Assembly: GCF_051014445.1 (NCBI RefSeq)
Contig: NC_135144.1
Location: 5,642,001-5,706,000, forward strand
DNA: 64,000 bases
Origin: Colletes latitarsis
Lineage: Eukaryota; Arthropoda; Insecta; Hymenoptera; Colletidae
Reading direction: 5' to 3'
The translations under genes and the position numbers were made by a program. Under the pieces are notes generated by a model. The model did not search any database. It had not been told where the DNA came from and was given only the letters and a program-made list of their open reading frames with translations. Shown here piece by piece: positions 1 to 10,618 of the stretch. Within the stretch, counting starts at the first letter, position 1. Each line of letters opens with the position of its first letter.

Positions 1-69
1 GCAATTAATGTATATGCCAGTTTGTGTACATCTAATATATGCATAGTACGAAAAGTCGAAGTGAACTAA

Positions 70-360
70 CAAGGGACCATCCCGAGGTGTAAATTTCCAA
101 TTTTGATGAAACTTCGCAATTATGTAGTTCTCATAAATCTATTACACACGTATTTTTTGTAGTTGCTAATATTTATTTTAAGGGGTTGAAATCAGCCCTC
201 AAAGTTGGGGCTTCAAAACATACTTTGTTGAATATCTCGGAAACTATTAAAGATAGGCGTGTGCTTCAAATGGATGAAATTTATGTTTTTAAACAGCGAA
301 TTTGATGGTATAAAGAGATTTGCAAAACTTTTATTTGTTTAAACAATATGTTAAAAAATA
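70..360 (+). mobile_element. Family B-related terminal fragment
   Basis: The stretch starts TAA|CAAGGGACC and then follows the same order of landmarks as the family B arms further right: ATTTTGATGAAACTTCGCA, a CACGTATTTTTT segment, an AAGGGGTTGAAA segment and an ATCTCGGAAACTATT segment. It is diverged from those arms and no opposite terminus is visible in the window, so it is a related family or a truncated copy. Confidence 0.45.
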
Positions 361-540
361 GCACATTTTTTTATTTTTCTCGTTGGATATTAATGATTTT
401 TTTTCTCCATTTGTACAGAGAAACTACACATCGATGTACAAAATACGGATAAATTGGAATTTTGATTTTTTCACAATAAAGAAAGATTTTATATTTATAA
501 TTTTTTTCGTATTTCGTGTTGTACGAAGTACCAGATCGCA

Positions 541-1582
541 TACAGGGTGTTCGGTCACCCCTGGGAAAAATATTAATGGGAGATTCTAGAGGCCAAAATA
601 AGACGAAAATCAAGACTACCAATTTGTTGATGGTGGCTTCGTTAAGAAGTTATTAACGTTTAAAATTCCGCCAATACTGAATTTTTTTCTCGAAAGTCGG
701 TAAGATTTCGGGAGTATGTTTATTCACCGAAAATGATTATAATTGAACCCCGCAACCGAAAATAATTTTTCCAGAACGATTTGAAACTTTTCAATTTCGC
801 CGAAAAATTCAGGCACCTACCCCCTGTTGATTTTCCGTAAAAATTCGTTTTTGATTTTCAATAATTTCGCTTGACGTCCGACAGAAAAGTTGTTTAATAC
901 TTTTTTGTAGGTACCTATGGGCTCTACTTCAGAAAAAAGTTTCATTGAAATATATTTACTATTATAGGAGTTATGGTTGTTTGAAAATTGGACCATTCTT
1001 ATGGGGTTTTTCTAACATTACGGGGCCAAGGAATAACCTTTCCAATATTTTTATAATTGTTACATATTCTACACTAAAATACGCGGCGTTTGGCTTTTTG
1101 AACATTAAAATCGTCCAATCCGTTCAGAAGTTATGGTGTTTTAAAGATTTGCATGAAATTTACGGGAAGCATTTTTGGCCTGAAATTATATTTTTGGTAA
1201 GGAATTTTTTTCTCGAAAATGGTTAGGATATCGAGGGTATGTCTATTGACCAAAAATTATTATAATTGGTCCTTGCAATCAAAATTAATTTTTTTAGAAC
1301 GATTTAAAATTTTTTAATTTTGTTGAAAAATTTCACACCTTGAATTTTTTTCTCCAAACTGGGTAGGATTTCCGGGGTATATCTATTCATAAAAAATGAT
1401 TATAATCGACCCTTGCAATCGGAAATAATTTTTTTAGAACGATTTGAGATTTTTGAATTTAATTGTTAATAACTTTTTAACGAAGCCTCCATCAACAAAT
1501 TGGTATTCTTGATTTTCGTCTTATTTTGGCCTCTAGAATCCCCCATTAAAATTTTTCCCAGTGGTGGCCCAACACCCTGTAT
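541..1582 (+). mobile_element. Family A element, copy 1
   Basis: Both terminal inverted repeats are present. The left begins TACAGGGTGTTCGG and the right ends CACCCTGTA, with TA at each end as the likely target duplication. The interior contains one 522-bp step between equivalent points (about 742 and 1265). It also has several modules reading CTCGAAAGTNGGTAGGATTTCG. No transposase reading frame is present, so the element is non-autonomous. Short ORFs here recur in other copies only because the DNA is repeated. Confidence 0.85.
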
Positions 1583-2158
1583 ATGCAGTTGTCGAACTGT
1601 TTATTTTAAAAGAAACAAGAAAAATTTGCATAACGATAGACGCAGTTTAGCAAATTGTAACGTGATTTATACAGAGTGTGCAGCATATTTAGAATACGTG
1701 TTTGTTGAAAACGAATAAAGAATTACAGCAGTGCATAGAAATGAATAAAACAGTATAATATATCATAGGGAACTTAATGAATTCTAAAATGGTTTTCTCA
1801 GAGGGCTGCTTTGCAAATCTCTAATCGATTAATTTATTCGTTTCATCTGTTTTTGCTGGTTTTTAACCCATAGAATATTGTGTATTTATGAACTCCTCGA
1901 TTTTGTGTTACAGAAACTGTGGCGTTGAAATACATGCGGTTCGAAAAAGTAAGTTTGAAATATTTCTACTTAAAAATTACTTATACCTAACGATATAGTC
2001 TCGTGCTTTCTTTGATTCACAAAATTAATACATTTATTAGTTTGAACGAACAATTGATAAAATGTTTTCGATCCTTAAGGTTCGAATCTTTGTCAAGTTT
2101 CACGAAGGTTATCTGAAATAATAATCAATTTCTCGATAAAGTAAAAATACGAAAGATA
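1583..2158. other. AT-rich, no feature seen
   Basis: I see no long reading frame, no inverted repeat pair and no similarity to the repeat families described elsewhere in this window. Confidence 0.6.
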
Positions 2159-2162
2159 TTAA

Positions 2163-2380
2163 CACTAGATTTACGGGCATTGATCGCACGTATATTTATT
2201 GATACCTTTCATGTTGTCGGTTACTTTAAAATACGATTTTTCTTTTAATTAGAATATGCATTCATGCCATTGCATCAAACAAATTCAACATAAGTTGTTA
2301 AAAAATAATATTTACGCGTTCTGCAATTTTAAATATGGAATCTGACATCCGTCAAATTGACGGCTTCCGTAAATCTAGTG
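2163..2380 (+). mobile_element. TTAA-flanked MITE, family E copy 1
   Basis: TTAA flanks both sides (2159-2162, 2381-2384). The termini CACTAGATTTACGG and CCGTAAATCTAGTG are inverted repeats. A second copy lies in the opposite orientation at 22514-22730 and aligns along its length. TTAA duplication is the hallmark of piggyBac-type elements. The 218-bp length and absence of an ORF make it a non-autonomous relative. Confidence 0.8.
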
Positions 2381-2384
2381 TTAA

Positions 2385-2713
2385 TAACAGTGAGCGGAAT
2401 TATACGATATAAATATCATGTTTTGTCGTGGACTGTTTGTACCATAATCTTGGTATTATCTTAAAAGACACAAACGATTTGTTATTATGTCCATCGATGA
2501 TATAAAAAGTAAAATTAAAATTATTTGCTCAAATATAAATGCTATATGACTTAGAAACGTAATAAAAAATGTTAAAAATCAACTAAAATTAACAAAGATG
2601 TATATGTCACAATACTTTGCGGCACACTATCCTAATAAAACTAATATTTCCTTTATTACACTTTTTTAAGATTTATTTCAATCATTTTTTAGAATTTTAA
2701 CAAATAATAAATA
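2385..2713. other. AT-rich, no feature seen
   Basis: No ORF, repeat pair or family similarity was recognised. Confidence 0.55.
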
Positions 2714-3177
2714 TACAGGGTGTTCGGCCACCCTGGGAAAAATTTTAATAGGAGATTTTAGAGGCCTAAAATAAGACGAAAATAAAGAATATCAATTTGT
2801 TGATGGAGGCTACATTAAAAAGTTATTAACGTTTAAAGTTCCGCCCGTACTGAATTTTTTTCTAGAAAGTGGGTAGGATTTTGAGGGTATGTCTATTCAC
2901 CAAAAATGCTTGTAATTTATCTCTGTAACTAAATATAATTTTTTTAGTATGATTTGAAATTTTTTAATTTCGTCTAAAAATTTTTTCACCTACTGAATTT
3001 TTTTTTCGTAAGGGCGTAGGATTTCGGGATATGTCTATTCACTAAAAATGATTGCAATTGACCCCCGCAACTAGAAATAATTTTTTCAGAATGATTTGAA
3101 ATTTTTGGATTTAATTTTTTAATAACTTTTTAACGAAGTGTGAATCAAGAAATTTATATTCTTAATTGTCGTCTTAT
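2714..3177 (+). mobile_element. Family A element, copy 2, right end truncated
   Basis: The left terminus TATACAGGGTGTTCGGCC is intact. The right inverted repeat stops at TTGTCGTCTTAT, losing the last roughly 60 bases. The interior is much shorter than in copy 1, indicating internal deletion. Confidence 0.8.
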
Positions 3178-3622
3178 AAGCCTGGAGATGGTTATATTTT
3201 ACTTCTTATAAAGTTCGGTTTTGTTATATGTTAACAAAAACATTCATGTAATCAAGAAAATTTCGCTCCGTAAATCAGAATTGTTGATGTTAGTATGATT
3301 TAAAATTACAGAAATCTCCTGAACGGGCAAATTTTGTTTGTCTTCTATTAAATTACAAATTTTATGCATATCAATTTCAAAATATCGAATGGTGCGAACT
3401 CATGAGCGATCTAATATTTCTCATTCTATCTTCACGGGGTCATCATTAATAAATTGGTGAGGATTTTTTGATGAAAATAAGTCCGAACACGATCTTTGTC
3501 CGTTTATTTTTAATTACACAGTGAAAACCCTCCATACCTAAACAACAATTATTTAAATATCCTACTATTAGAAGGTTCTGTTTGTAGGGTTCTTTTTATT
3601 AATTGTATGTCTGGTGAGTGAA
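3178..3622. other. AT-rich, no feature seen
   Basis: No recognisable gene or repeat. The right boundary is uncertain because the start of the following LTR is not defined. Confidence 0.5.
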
Positions 3623-4255
3623 TGTAGTGTGAAGTAGGATTAATGTTGGTAACACTGACACGGGAGGGAATCTACAGTGTGGCCAGATCTGGTATAATTG
3701 AGTGCATCGAAATCGACATTAGTAACGACGAACTTCTTTAGAGTCTAACGGAGTGGTCGGGATAGCAGACATATATTACCGCATGACCCACGTATACATG
3801 AGTTTAACACTTTGCACAACTTCGGGAAATCAATAAAGAACGCAAGTGTGAGCCTTTCCTTCTTGCTCTTGAAAAAGAGAAACAGCTGAAATACGACCTC
3901 GCGATAATGGGCATACGATTCCAAGTCTCGACTGCCCCAGCATTTTTACTTTACGATCTATGTAAGGTATAAGGAAAGTACCATAATTCCTCTTGAGTCA
4001 CATCGCTGAGTAAAGGCCGTGCAAAGTTGGGGTACTCTAAATTGCAAACATTAGGACACGCCCTTACTCATCGACACTAGGACTCATTCGATGATTACTA
4101 GAGTAGTCAGCCGCCACCCTCTCCCCTCTTACTACAAACAGATAAATAGGGACAAAACCTCGAAAAAGGGCATATTTGTTTTCACTCAAAACTGTAGTCC
4201 AACCGGTATTAAACTGATCTACGTCACTAACTCGTGCTCTTCCTTGGACTTCAAC
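3623..4255 (+). repeat. Probable 5' LTR region of a gypsy-like element
   Basis: The right edge is supported in two ways. The last 60 or so bases (GTCCAACCGGTATTAAACTG onward, ending CAACA) recur after the pol remnant at 13681-13740. They are followed by a primer-binding-like sequence TGGTGTCAGAAGTGGGA. An ATAAATA box-like sequence lies upstream near 4142. The left edge is a guess at TGTAGTGTGAAG; no second full LTR is available to define it. Confidence 0.45.
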
Positions 4256-4262
4256 ATAAATT

Positions 4263-4280
4263 TGGTGTCAGAAGTGGGAT
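4263..4280 (+). other. Putative primer binding site of the gypsy-like element
   Basis: TGGTGTCAGAAGTGGGA lies 7 bases after the LTR-like end CAACA. A TGG-starting sequence just inside the 5' LTR is typical of tRNA-primed LTR elements. I cannot assign the tRNA without a tRNA set. Confidence 0.5.
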
Positions 4281-4303
4281 CGATTCGGCACATCGCGTAC
4301 TCA

Positions 4304-6579
4304 GAAGGAACGTTCGCGAACGGTCCGGCTTCAATTTTGATGAAACTTCGTACACTTATAAAGCAGCCAAAAATAATCGACACGTATTCTTTTTAGCTAC
4401 GGTAACTCGAGTTTAAGAGGTAAAACCACCCCTTGAAGTTTTGGCTCGGGACAACTATCTCGAAAACGGAAAGACATACGAAAAAATTGTTAATGGGCGA
4501 GGTTAATGGTTTCTTATGTACAATAACATGGTGTTAAAAAATTTAACAAAATAAAATTTATTAACTTAATTTTTCATTTCATTGAAATTTTCATAATGAC
4601 AAAAAATGACGAGCATTTTATTCCAAATCCATTGGTATGTAACATTTTAAAATTGTCTCTTACAGTTTTGCAGATTTTGATGATTTACATCTTGCGCGTA
4701 CATCCCCCATGGTAGCAGCCGTTCTAACTTTGATTTTAATGAAGCACTGTAGGCTTGCACTAAATTATACAGTAACAAGTAACAAGTAACAATAACAGTA
4801 ACAAGTTTCTTAACACCAATGAAAAGATTAATTATTTTTATTACCAACCTATGACATCATGGCAAAGGTGGAGCGATTTATAAATTGTAAATACATACAG
4901 TGTATATAGCAATTACTCTATGTAGTTTCGATAATAGTGGTACTCGTCGAAAATATATTTGAAACATAAAGATTTCTTACACCATGCGCATTTAATTATT
5001 GCCAGGTACACAAATATGGTATCTTGGTTCATTTTTAACAGAATAGCAGTACTCAACAGAATTCTGGAATGCATTTGGTTTTTCATCTGTACAGGGTATT
5101 CGGCCACCCCTGGGAAAAATTTTAATGGGAGATTCCAGAGGCCAAAATAAGACGGAAATCAAGAATACTAATTTCTTGGTGGAGGTTTCGTTAAAACGTT
5201 AACAAAAGTAAATTAAAAAATGTTAAATCATTCTGAAAGAATTATTTTTGGTTGCGGGGCTCAATTACAATCATTTTTGGTGGATACATATATCCCTGAA
5301 ATCCTACCCACTTTCGAGAAAAAATTCGAGTAGGTACTGAAATTTTTAGATGAAAGTAAAAAATTTCAAATCATACTAAAAAAATTATATGTAGTTACAG
5401 GGATCAATTACAAACATTTTTGGTAAACAGACATACCCCGAAATCCTACGCACTTTCAAGAAAAAAATTCTTTACTGAAAATCTAATGTAAGGCCAGAAA
5501 TACTACCCTGAAATTTCATGCATATCTTTAAAACGTCATAACTTCTGAACGGATTGGACGATTTTAATGTTTAAAAAAGTAAATTACGCGTATTTTAGTA
5601 GAGAATATGTAGAAATTCTATAAATATTGGAAAAGTTGCTCCTTGATCCCATAAAATGTGAAAAACCCCATAAAACTGGTCCAATTTTTAAACGGCCATA
5701 AGTCCTACAATAGTGAAGGTATCTTATTGAAATTTTTCTCTGAAGCAGAGCCCATGGTCATCTACAAAAAAGTATTAGATAATTTTTCTGTAGGGTGTCA
5801 AACAAAATTATTAAAAATTAAAATCGAATTTTTAAGAAAAATCGACGAGGGGTAGGTGCTTAAATTATTCAGCGAAAAAAAAATATTGCAAAACGTTCTG
5901 GAAAAATTAGTTTCGGTTGCGGGGGTCAATTATAATCATTTTTGGTGAATAGATATACCCTCAAATTCCTACCCACTTTGGAGAAAAAAATTCAAAAAAG
6001 TGTGAAATTTTTCGACAAAATTAAAAAATTTCAAATCGTTCTGGAAAATTATTTTCGGTTTAAAATTTAAAATTTAAGTTTAAAATTATGTTGTATAATT
6101 TAGTGCAAGCCTACAGTGCTTCATTAAAATCAAAGTTAGAACAGCTACTAGCATAGTGGATGTAGGCACAAGATGTAAATCATCAAAATCTGCAAAACTG
6201 TAAGAGGCAATTTTAAAATGTTACATACCAATAGATTTGGAATAAAATGCTCGTCATTTTTTGCCATTATGAAAATTTCAATCAATTGAAAAATTAAGTT
6301 AATAAATTTTTTTTGTTATAAACGAATTGTATTTTGTTAAATTTTTTAATACCATGTTATTATACATAAGAAACCATTAACCTCGCCCATTAACAATTTT
6401 TTCGTATGTCTTTCCGTTTTCGAGATAGTTGTCTCGAGCCAAAACTTCAAGGGGTGGTTTTACCTCTTAAACTCGAGTTACCGTAGCTAAAAAGAATACG
6501 TGTCGATTATTTTTGGCTGCTTTATAAGTGTACGAAGTTTCATTAAAATCGAAGTCGGACCGTTCGCAAACGTTCCTTG
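4304..6579 (+). mobile_element. Family B long-TIR element, copy 1, with nested A
   Basis: The left arm begins GAAGGAACGTTCGCGAACGG and runs to about 4770. The right arm, from about 6086 to 6579, is its inverted complement ending CGTTCCTTG. TCA flanks both ends (4301-4303, 6580-6582), a 3-bp target duplication. The arms are near 480 bp, and a truncated family A element occupies the centre. No ORF of note. The 3-bp T-N-A duplication would fit the PIF/Harbinger superfamily, but I see no transposase to confirm it. It is inserted in the gypsy-like element just after its primer binding site. Confidence 0.8.
5090..6060 (-). mobile_element. Family A element, copy 3, nested inside B copy 1
   Basis: The terminus TACAGGGTATTCGGCC lies at the left. 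The other end stops abruptly after TTATTTTCGGTTTAAAATT without an inverted repeat. The same truncation point occurs in the A copy inside B copy 2 (60451-61395), so the truncated A travelled with B. Confidence 0.8.
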
Positions 6580-6887
6580 TCAGTGAAAATCGGAAGTTAT
6601 ATCCGCACTATTACGCGGGTGGCAAAATTATTTGCAAACCGGATCCTAAAATAAGAAAAGGACCATCCAAGGAAGTTGGACGCTCCACATCGGTGTAGTA
6701 CTTTGGAACTTGAACAAAGGAACCAGTACCAGTAGAGCGACCCGGAATAAGCACGTCCATAAGACGCTACCTCACATACAAATCACCGTAAGTCCGATTC
6801 AGACCATTTGCATCATTACAATCTTGCGAACCCTTAAGAGCAATTCTCAAATCTCTATATATCAATCTCCTCCTATTGAAGAATAAA

Positions 6888-7700
6888 ATGGCACAGGCTG
6901 GAGAAACTAATACGTGGGGGGCTATCGAATAATGGCAGACTTTCTCATTAGAATTTTTGGTAAAATTAATTCCTGATAACTTCGACGGTGACCGGTACAA
7001 ATTGCAAAGCTTTATTAAACAAGTAGATATAGCATTTGAACTAGCCAAACCCTTCCAGTTCCAACTGCTTCTAGCATTTGTGAGAAACAGAATAACCGGA
7101 AATGCGAGAGAACAAGTAGATATTGCAACTTGACAACCTGAGCGGAAATATCCGAGCTATTGCTAAATTTATATCAAGACGGAAAAAGTTTAGATCAATT
7201 ATTAGAAGAGCTAAGTAGCATGAGACAAGAACGGAACGAAAACGTAACTGAGTTTTACGAACGATTAGAAGAATTATCATTAAGAACTCTAGGTGTTCTC
7301 CATTCGTCAGATTGTAACGAGGATACGCTCGCATGTAGACTCGCTATGGTAAACGAAATTACTCGAAATAGATTTATTTACCATACATACCCTCGAATCT
7401 CACAGATGCTTCGATACCGCGAACTCAAAACTATAAGTCAAGCTTTCACCGCGGTGGTAACTGAAGAAAAAATACTAGGATTGCAAAATTCTTATACTAC
7501 GCGACGTTATGAAACTTGTTTCAGGACTAATCAGTCTACTAGCGAGTGTTACAAAAATACAATTAGACGCCCCGCTCATTTGAACATAAGACCAACTAGT
7601 TACAACAGCAACAACCGAGTTTCATCAAATTTCAACCCTTCTTATTCTAACCAAAACACATTTAGCTCGGCACAAACCCAGTACAGTATTTTCTCTATAT
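6888..7700 (+). pseudogene. gypsy-like gag, first part, broken
   Basis: A reading frame opening at 6888 has a stop after 14 codons and continues through a capsid-like stretch with LIPDNFDGDRYKLQSFIKQV. It then needs a frameshift near 7130-7150 to reach the long frame that continues to about 7700 (SSMRQERNENVTEFYERLEE). This pattern is typical of retrotransposon gag of the gypsy/mdg1 type, which forms the particle. The frame is cut by the family C insertion at 7684. The zinc-knuckle part follows at 10364. Identification rests on style of sequence and on the protease and RT downstream. Confidence 0.65.
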
Positions 7701-8208
7701 AAGCTCGGAACTCGTCCACGATATAGGCAAATATCGTATCCCCTCTACTTATCCCCACTACGTACTGTTAGAACCCAGCACTCGCTGTACCGGCGAGTGT
7801 GCCTTCCTATTGGCGGTTCCCCAAGATAGCGGCGCGCTTGACGATCGGTCGTCAAACATTGTCATACGATACGGGTCCAAATTACTAAGGCAACACTAGT
7901 GCAATAATACAAATTTTTTATTTTTCCTTTTCTTCTTTTGAAACTTTTAACATGTCTGTGGCAGTTTTCTGATTTAACTAAGATCAAGTACAACATAATT
8001 TTTATTATTGTTTTTCATAAATTATAATATACATTTGTCCTTTCTTTAAAGTGTATCCTCATCTGAAAAAAGGAATTGTAATTTAATTGACCTATCATTT
8101 ATTTGCTGAAATTGTGAGACAACTCAGAGTAAAATAAGTTCTTTAAATTCATAAGTTGCATCTTTTTGAGTCATATCACTATTGCAATAAACGAGCGATA
8201 CATACATA

Positions 8209-8408
8209 CAGTGGCGTGCAAAAGTTCCCGGCCAGATGGATTTTGCAATTTTTCTTTCAAAAGAAAAACGTTAAGAAATTTTTATTACTATCATATATAA
8301 GGGCATATTACGTGAAAGGATACTACAAAACAAATCGGCGCTATTTATTTTTCTTAGGTGTTTATTTGCAGAATAAGTAAATTAACGTGTTCAAAAGTTC
8401 CCGGCCAG
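8209..8408 (+). repeat. Left inverted repeat of the Tc1-like element
   Basis: The outer direct repeat is near 8218-8232 and the inner one near 8393-8408; both read AAAGTTCCCGGCCAG. In this family the direct repeats are transposase binding sites. Confidence 0.88.
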
Positions 8409-8459
8409 TGTGTTTAATAAAAAAAATAGTTTAGCGATACATTATTTAACATATTATGA

Positions 8460-9476
8460 CTAATATTTCGTAGCCATGCCTTTTGCAGCAATAACAGCAA
8501 CACAGCGACGAGGCATGGATTTAATTAACCGAGTAATGTAGTCGTGTGGTATTTTGTTCCACTCTTCCATTAAATTTTGAAAAAATTGTTTCTTATTAGA
8601 ACTTCTATGATTTTTCATTCGACGTTTCATCTCTCCCCAAAGATGCTCAATTGGATTTAAGTCGGCAGATTGAGAAGGCCAGTCTAAAACTTGTACTTTA
8701 TTTGTAGACAACCACCCTTTTACGATTTTAGATGCATGTTTGGGGTCGTTATCATGCTGAAAGATCCAATTTTCAGGCATTTTTCTTTCAGCATATGGTA
8801 GCATATGAGTTTCTAAAATCTGTCTATACATGACACCGTTCATAATACCCTCAATTTTTATAAGAGGACTAAGTCCTTGAGCAGAGAAAGCTCCCCATAC
8901 TATAATGTTTCCTCCGCCATGTTTAACAGTTGGTGTTTGGTACCTGGAATCATTTCTTGTGCCAACTGGACGTCGTACGTATTGTCTTCCATCGCTGCCG
9001 AATAAATTAAATTTAGATTCATCCGAAAAAAGAACAGCTTTCCAATTTTCAACAGTCCAGTTACAATACTTTTCAGCAAACTTTAATCGGGCTACTTTAT
9101 TTTTCTTATTGATTAGTAGTTTTTTAACACTAACTCTGCCAAATAGTCCTACATCATGTAGTCGTCTTGATACCGTACATCGACTAATATTAGCAACATT
9201 TTCCTTTTGTAGTTCTGCTGCAATATCGCTAGCTGTCTTCTTTGAGTCCGCAACTGATTTACGTTTTATGATCCTATCAATTCTTTTGGTGGTCTTTCGA
9301 GGCCTTCCACTTCGCAGTCGATCTTTTACGCCATTCCCTGCACGATATCTGTTGATTATATCGTTCACTGTACTTTTCCCGATAGACAATGTTGAAGCAA
9401 TTTCGCGAGACGACTTTCCTTTTAACGACAACTCTATCACAATTTTACGTACTTCGACAGATGTGTTTCGAACCAT
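8460..9476 (-). CDS. Tc1-like transposase, intact DD34E
   Basis: A 338-residue open frame, the normal length for Tc1 transposases, which cut and paste their own element at TA sites in the nucleus. The N-terminal paired-type helix-turn-helix region covers about residues 1-110, with a GRPR AT-hook-like motif at 57-60. The catalytic triad is D152 (FSDESKFN), D242 (FQHDNDPKHAS) and E277 (LNPIEHLW). There are 34 residues between the last two, which defines DD34E. The C-terminus ends MATKY, common in Tc1 proteins. The start ATG at 9476 opens MVRNTSVEVRK, a usual Tc1 beginning, and the gene lies centrally between the two inverted repeats. No stop or frameshift is visible, in contrast to most copies in this window. 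Overlapping plus-strand frames are shadows. Confidence 0.95.
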   Translation of the reverse strand: MVRNTSVEVRKIVIELSLKGKSSREIASTLSIGKSTVNDIINRYRAGNGVKDRLRSGRPRKTTKRIDRIIKRKSVADSKKTASDIAAELQKENVANISRCTVSRRLHDVGLFGRVSVKKLLINKKNKVARLKFAEKYCNWTVENWKAVLFSDESKFNLFGSDGRQYVRRPVGTRNDSRYQTPTVKHGGGNIIVWGAFSAQGLSPLIKIEGIMNGVMYRQILETHMLPYAERKMPENWIFQHDNDPKHASKIVKGWLSTNKVQVLDWPSQSADLNPIEHLWGEMKRRMKNHRSSNKKQFFQNLMEEWNKIPHDYITRLIKSMPRRCVAVIAAKGMATKY

Positions 9477-9586
9477 GTTTACGTTTCAGCGACTGATTGT
9501 CAACTGAAGTAATAATACTACACAATATTATTTGAATGTAAACACTTACTGACCTTTACAGACCTGAATCTGTACATAAATCGAAA

Positions 9587-9786
9587 CTGGCCGGGAACTT
9601 TTGAACACCTTAATTTACTTATTCTGCAAATAAACACCTAAGAAAAATAAATAGCGCCGATTTGTTTTGTAGTATCCTTTCACGTAATATGCTCTTATAT
9701 ATGATAGTAATAAAAATTTCTTAACGCTTTTCTTTTGGAAGAAAAATTGCAAAAACCATCTGGCCGGGAACTTTTGCACGCCACTG
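9587..9786 (-). repeat. Right inverted repeat of the Tc1-like element
   Basis: Inverse of 8209-8408 with only scattered differences. It carries the inner direct repeat at 9587-9602 and the outer one ending near 9777. Confidence 0.88.
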
Positions 9787-10004
9787 TACATGTACTGAAG
9801 TTATGATACGATTTAACTAGTACATATACAATAATAAATCAACAACGAAATTTATCTTTATTTTTGTTCTTCCTTTTTTTAAACTTCATCAACATATTCG
9901 TGACACTTTTCTGATTAAAATGACACCAAATACGATATACAATTTCGATCACATTTACTAACGCAATAAGCGATCAAAGGCATGCATCGCTCAGGTGACT
10001 CCAC

Positions 10005-10159
10005 GTCGGCTGTATCGAAACACAGGCGATGTTTACGGGAGCCTATACAGAATCAGTGTTTCATTCTGCGACCTCTACCAAGAGAGGTAGAGGTCAGAAT
10101 TAGAACACCGATTCGGTATAGGCTCGCATAAACATCGCTTGTGTTTCGCTACAGCCGAC
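10005..10159. repeat. 155-bp hairpin inside family C
   Basis: The left arm runs GTCGGCTGTATCGAAACACA ... GACCTCTACC and the right arm GGTAGAGGTC ... TACAGCCGAC. The two arms of about 74 bases are inverted complements with scattered mismatches, separated by only a few bases. It lies asymmetrically in the right part of family C. Confidence 0.85.
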
Positions 10160-10363
10160 CCGAAGCAAAGGAAGCGATAGCAAATTCGGCGATGCTCGGG
10201 CGCTCAGTCCCTCTTTGTCATATGCTCGCTGTTCTTTTCTACACTCGCCGCCTCCAGTAGGCGTCAACAAAGTATCAAGAATCGTTTCTCGTCCACGATA
10301 TAGCCGAGCGTTGAGCCCCGAGAGCGTCGCTTCTATAGAGACAATACTGTATCACCCAATTAC

Positions 10364-10618
10364 ATGAAACAGTGTAATTATTGCAAAACCTTCGGACACA
10401 TTATCAGCGAATGCCGAAAGAGACAGTATAATAATTCTAGAAGGGCTCAAGCACAGAACCCCTCCAGTTATCCCGTTTCCGTCAATAGTAACGTGAATTT
10501 TCAAAAACAAAATTTTCGCAACGAACTACACACGTCTCACTCCCCAATTCAACCCACCCAAACGCAGTCACATCTTGTCAATCAAATCACACACCAATTC
10601 GACAAATTCTTCATGTAA
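10364..10618 (+). pseudogene. gypsy-like gag, zinc-knuckle part
   Basis: This frame holds CNYCKTFGHIISEC, a CCHC zinc knuckle (C-X2-C-X4-H-X4-C) of retroviral nucleocapsid type that binds the element RNA. A Gln/Asn/Ser-rich tail follows. It is the continuation of the gag interrupted at 7684 by family C. The downstream pol lies in the -1 frame relative to it and overlaps it, the usual layout for frameshift-expressed gag-pol. Confidence 0.75.

Larger units (their letters stand above)
8209..9786 (-). mobile_element. Complete Tc1-like (DD34E) transposon with IR/DR ends
   Basis: The element is 1,578 bp with TA on both sides (8207-8208, 9787-9788). Its termini start CAGTGGCGTGCAAAAGTTCC. The inverted repeats are about 200 bp (8209-8408 and 9587-9786) with few mismatches. 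Each holds the motif AAAGTTCCCGGCCAG twice, at its outer and inner edge, the IR/DR arrangement known from Sleeping Beauty-like elements. One intact transposase gene lies between them. All parts needed for transposition appear present. Confidence 0.93.
7684..10349 (+). mobile_element. Family C element, TA-flanked, containing an intact Tc1
   Basis: The left end CAGTATTTTCTCTATATAAG and the right end, the inverse of CAGTATTGTCTCTATAGAAG, are inverted repeats flanked by TA (7682-7683, 10350-10351). The element splits the gypsy gag. A 16-bp motif CTCGTCCACGATATAG occurs in direct orientation near each end (7711-7726, 10288-10303). It carries a large hairpin at 10005-10159 and was itself entered by the Tc1 at 8209-9786. 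Without that insertion it is about 1.09 kb with no long ORF, so it is non-autonomous. Confidence 0.75.

Noticed and set aside
945..1226. Recurring 60-100-residue frames such as MKYIYYYRSYGCLK-type, also at 41982, 51329 and (reverse strand) 60892.
   Set aside because: They recur only because they lie in the same part of family A. Starts, stops and frames differ between copies and both strands are open, so this is repeated non-coding DNA, not a conserved protein.
3621..3625. AATGT before the putative gypsy 5' LTR and after the 3' LTR scrap (13741-13745) as a target duplication.
   Set aside because: The LTR start is unknown, and a 5-bp match somewhere within several hundred bases is likely by chance.
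4770..4806. AGTAACAAGTAACAAGTAAC microsatellite-like run.
   Set aside because: It is part of family B (also near 60190) and too short to be of separate interest.
8905..9507. 200-residue plus-strand frame.
   Set aside because: Antisense shadow of the intact Tc1-like transposase.
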